A model generated the notes under the pieces. It was not told the origin of the DNA and made no database searches. It worked only from the letters and a program-made list of their open reading frames with translations. DNA of 64,000 nt from an uncultured Bacteroidales bacterium (lineage in GTDB: Bacteria > Bacteroidota > Bacteroidia > Bacteroidales > UBA932), in contig CALYTI010000003.1 in the NCBI GenBank assembly GCA_945487035.1, positions 1-64,000 on the forward strand, in the 5' to 3' direction. Below are positions 63,510 through 64,000 of the stretch, one piece after another. Every line of letters begins with the position of its first letter. The first letter of the stretch is position 1. Made by a program: the position numbers and the translations under genes.

Positions 63510-64000
63510 AACTGATTAGACTGGAATCCACCGACTCCCACTACAATATGGCTTTCGAGCAGTGGTGCCTGACGCATCTCTGCCCTGACGAATTGTATTT
63601 TTACCTCTGGCGCAATGCTCCTGCCGTGATTATCGGCGAGAATCAGGATGCGGAGGCTGAGGTTAACCTGCATTATCTCAAGGAGAACGGCATTGCCCTT
63701 GCGCGGCGTGTGACCGGAGGTGGGGCTGTGTATCACGACCTTCAGAACCTGAATTATTCTTTTGTCGGCAAGGCTGCCGACCCTGCTCTGATGGTTGAGG
63801 CACTCCGCAAGCTCGGAGTGCCTGCAGAACTGACCGGACGCAACGATATCTTTGTCGAGGGGCGCAAGGTGTCGGGTTATGCCAGGCGTATGGAGGCCGG
63901 CAATCTGCTGGTGCACGGCACTCTGATGTATGATGTGGACCTGGATGTGCTTACCCGCGCGCTGGATACCCCGGTGAGCAAACTCAACCGCAAAGGGGTG
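63506..64000 (+). CDS. lplA: Lipoate-protein ligase family protein (partial, runs off the window)
   Basis: The first 165 codons are present; the 3' end is beyond the window. The GTG start overlaps the isomerase stop (GTGA). Reading from it gives KLIRLESTDSHYNMAFEQWC, APAVIIGENQDAEAEVN, ARRVTGGGAVYHDLQNLNYS and GRKVSGYARR, the lipoate-binding loop and lysine motif of LplA-type ligases, which attach lipoate to E2 and GcvH proteins. No ATG is in frame nearby that would keep the N-terminus. Confidence 0.9.
   Translation, partial: MKLIRLESTDSHYNMAFEQWCLTHLCPDELYFYLWRNAPAVIIGENQDAEAEVNLHYLKENGIALARRVTGGGAVYHDLQNLNYSFVGKAADPALMVEALRKLGVPAELTGRNDIFVEGRKVSGYARRMEAGNLLVHGTLMYDVDLDVLTRALDTPVSKLNRKGV

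Noticed and set aside
1..64000. CRISPR arrays, insertion sequences, attachment sites, tRNA or rRNA genes
   Set aside because: I looked for regular direct repeats, transposase motifs, terminal inverted repeats and tRNA-like ends and saw none I could support.

Overview
The window is typical of a member of the Bacteroidota, most likely an uncultured gut-type Bacteroidales. The evidence is SusC/SusD outer-membrane pairs, many short lipoprotein signal peptides, DUF4270/DUF3098/DUF4294 housekeeping genes known from this phylum, and repeated matches to the Bacteroidota promoter element TAnnTTTG. Base composition is moderately GC-rich and even. I see no tRNA, rRNA, transposase, integrase or CRISPR array, and no gene-free stretch longer than about 210 bases.

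Region 1 (6-23423) is the main ribosomal-protein cluster, but it is split. rplC-rplD-rplW-rplB-rpsS-rplV-rpsC (6-3878) end at a strong terminator. Ten unrelated genes follow: a TlpA-like thioredoxin lipoprotein, uvrC, acpP, a DUF4270 lipoprotein, a short starch-synthase-like protein, ftsX, DUF3098, uppP, lpxH and DUF4294. A clear new promoter then starts rplP-rpmC-rpsQ-rplN-rplX-rplE-rpsN-rpsH-rplF-rplR-rpsE-rpmD-rplO-secY-map-infA-rpmJ-rpsM-rpsK-rpsD-rpoA-rplQ (12914-23423). In most bacteria rpsC and rplP are adjacent.

Region 2 (23580-61370) is a large outer-membrane uptake locus with three SusC/SusD pairs. Operon A (23580-34350) is SusC-SusD, a DUF5018-like lipoprotein, a phosphodiester glycosidase (NAGPA/DUF2233), a GHL10-type glycoside hydrolase and a BACON lipoprotein. 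Operon B (34458-43707) is SusC-SusD, a DUF5018-like lipoprotein and two GHL10 proteins in tandem. Operon D on the minus strand (47601 to 43708) is a DUF4434 Tat-lipoprotein, a sugar-porter MFS transporter and a DUF5009/HGSNAT-like membrane protein. Operon C (47711-58173) is SusC-SusD, a one-domain lipoprotein, a propeller-like lipoprotein and a 1171-residue beta-helix lipoprotein. Operon E (58273 onward) opens with a fourth GHL10 protein and a second NAGPA. No conventional polysaccharide lyase or CAZy glycoside hydrolase, sulfatase or local regulator is visible.

My working hypothesis, which is inference, is that region 2 scavenges an amino-sugar glycan carrying sugar-1-phosphodiester bonds, such as bacterial cell-wall glycan with its teichoic-acid linkage unit. 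NAGPA relatives cleave GlcNAc-1-phosphodiesters, the GHL10 protein DigH of E. coli cleaves denuded peptidoglycan strands, and DUF5009/COG4299 relatives are tied to GlcNAc/MurNAc uptake.

Region 3 (61372-64000) continues operon E with a polysaccharide flippase, a cyclophilin-type peptidyl-prolyl isomerase lipoprotein and the start of a lipoate-protein ligase that runs off the window.
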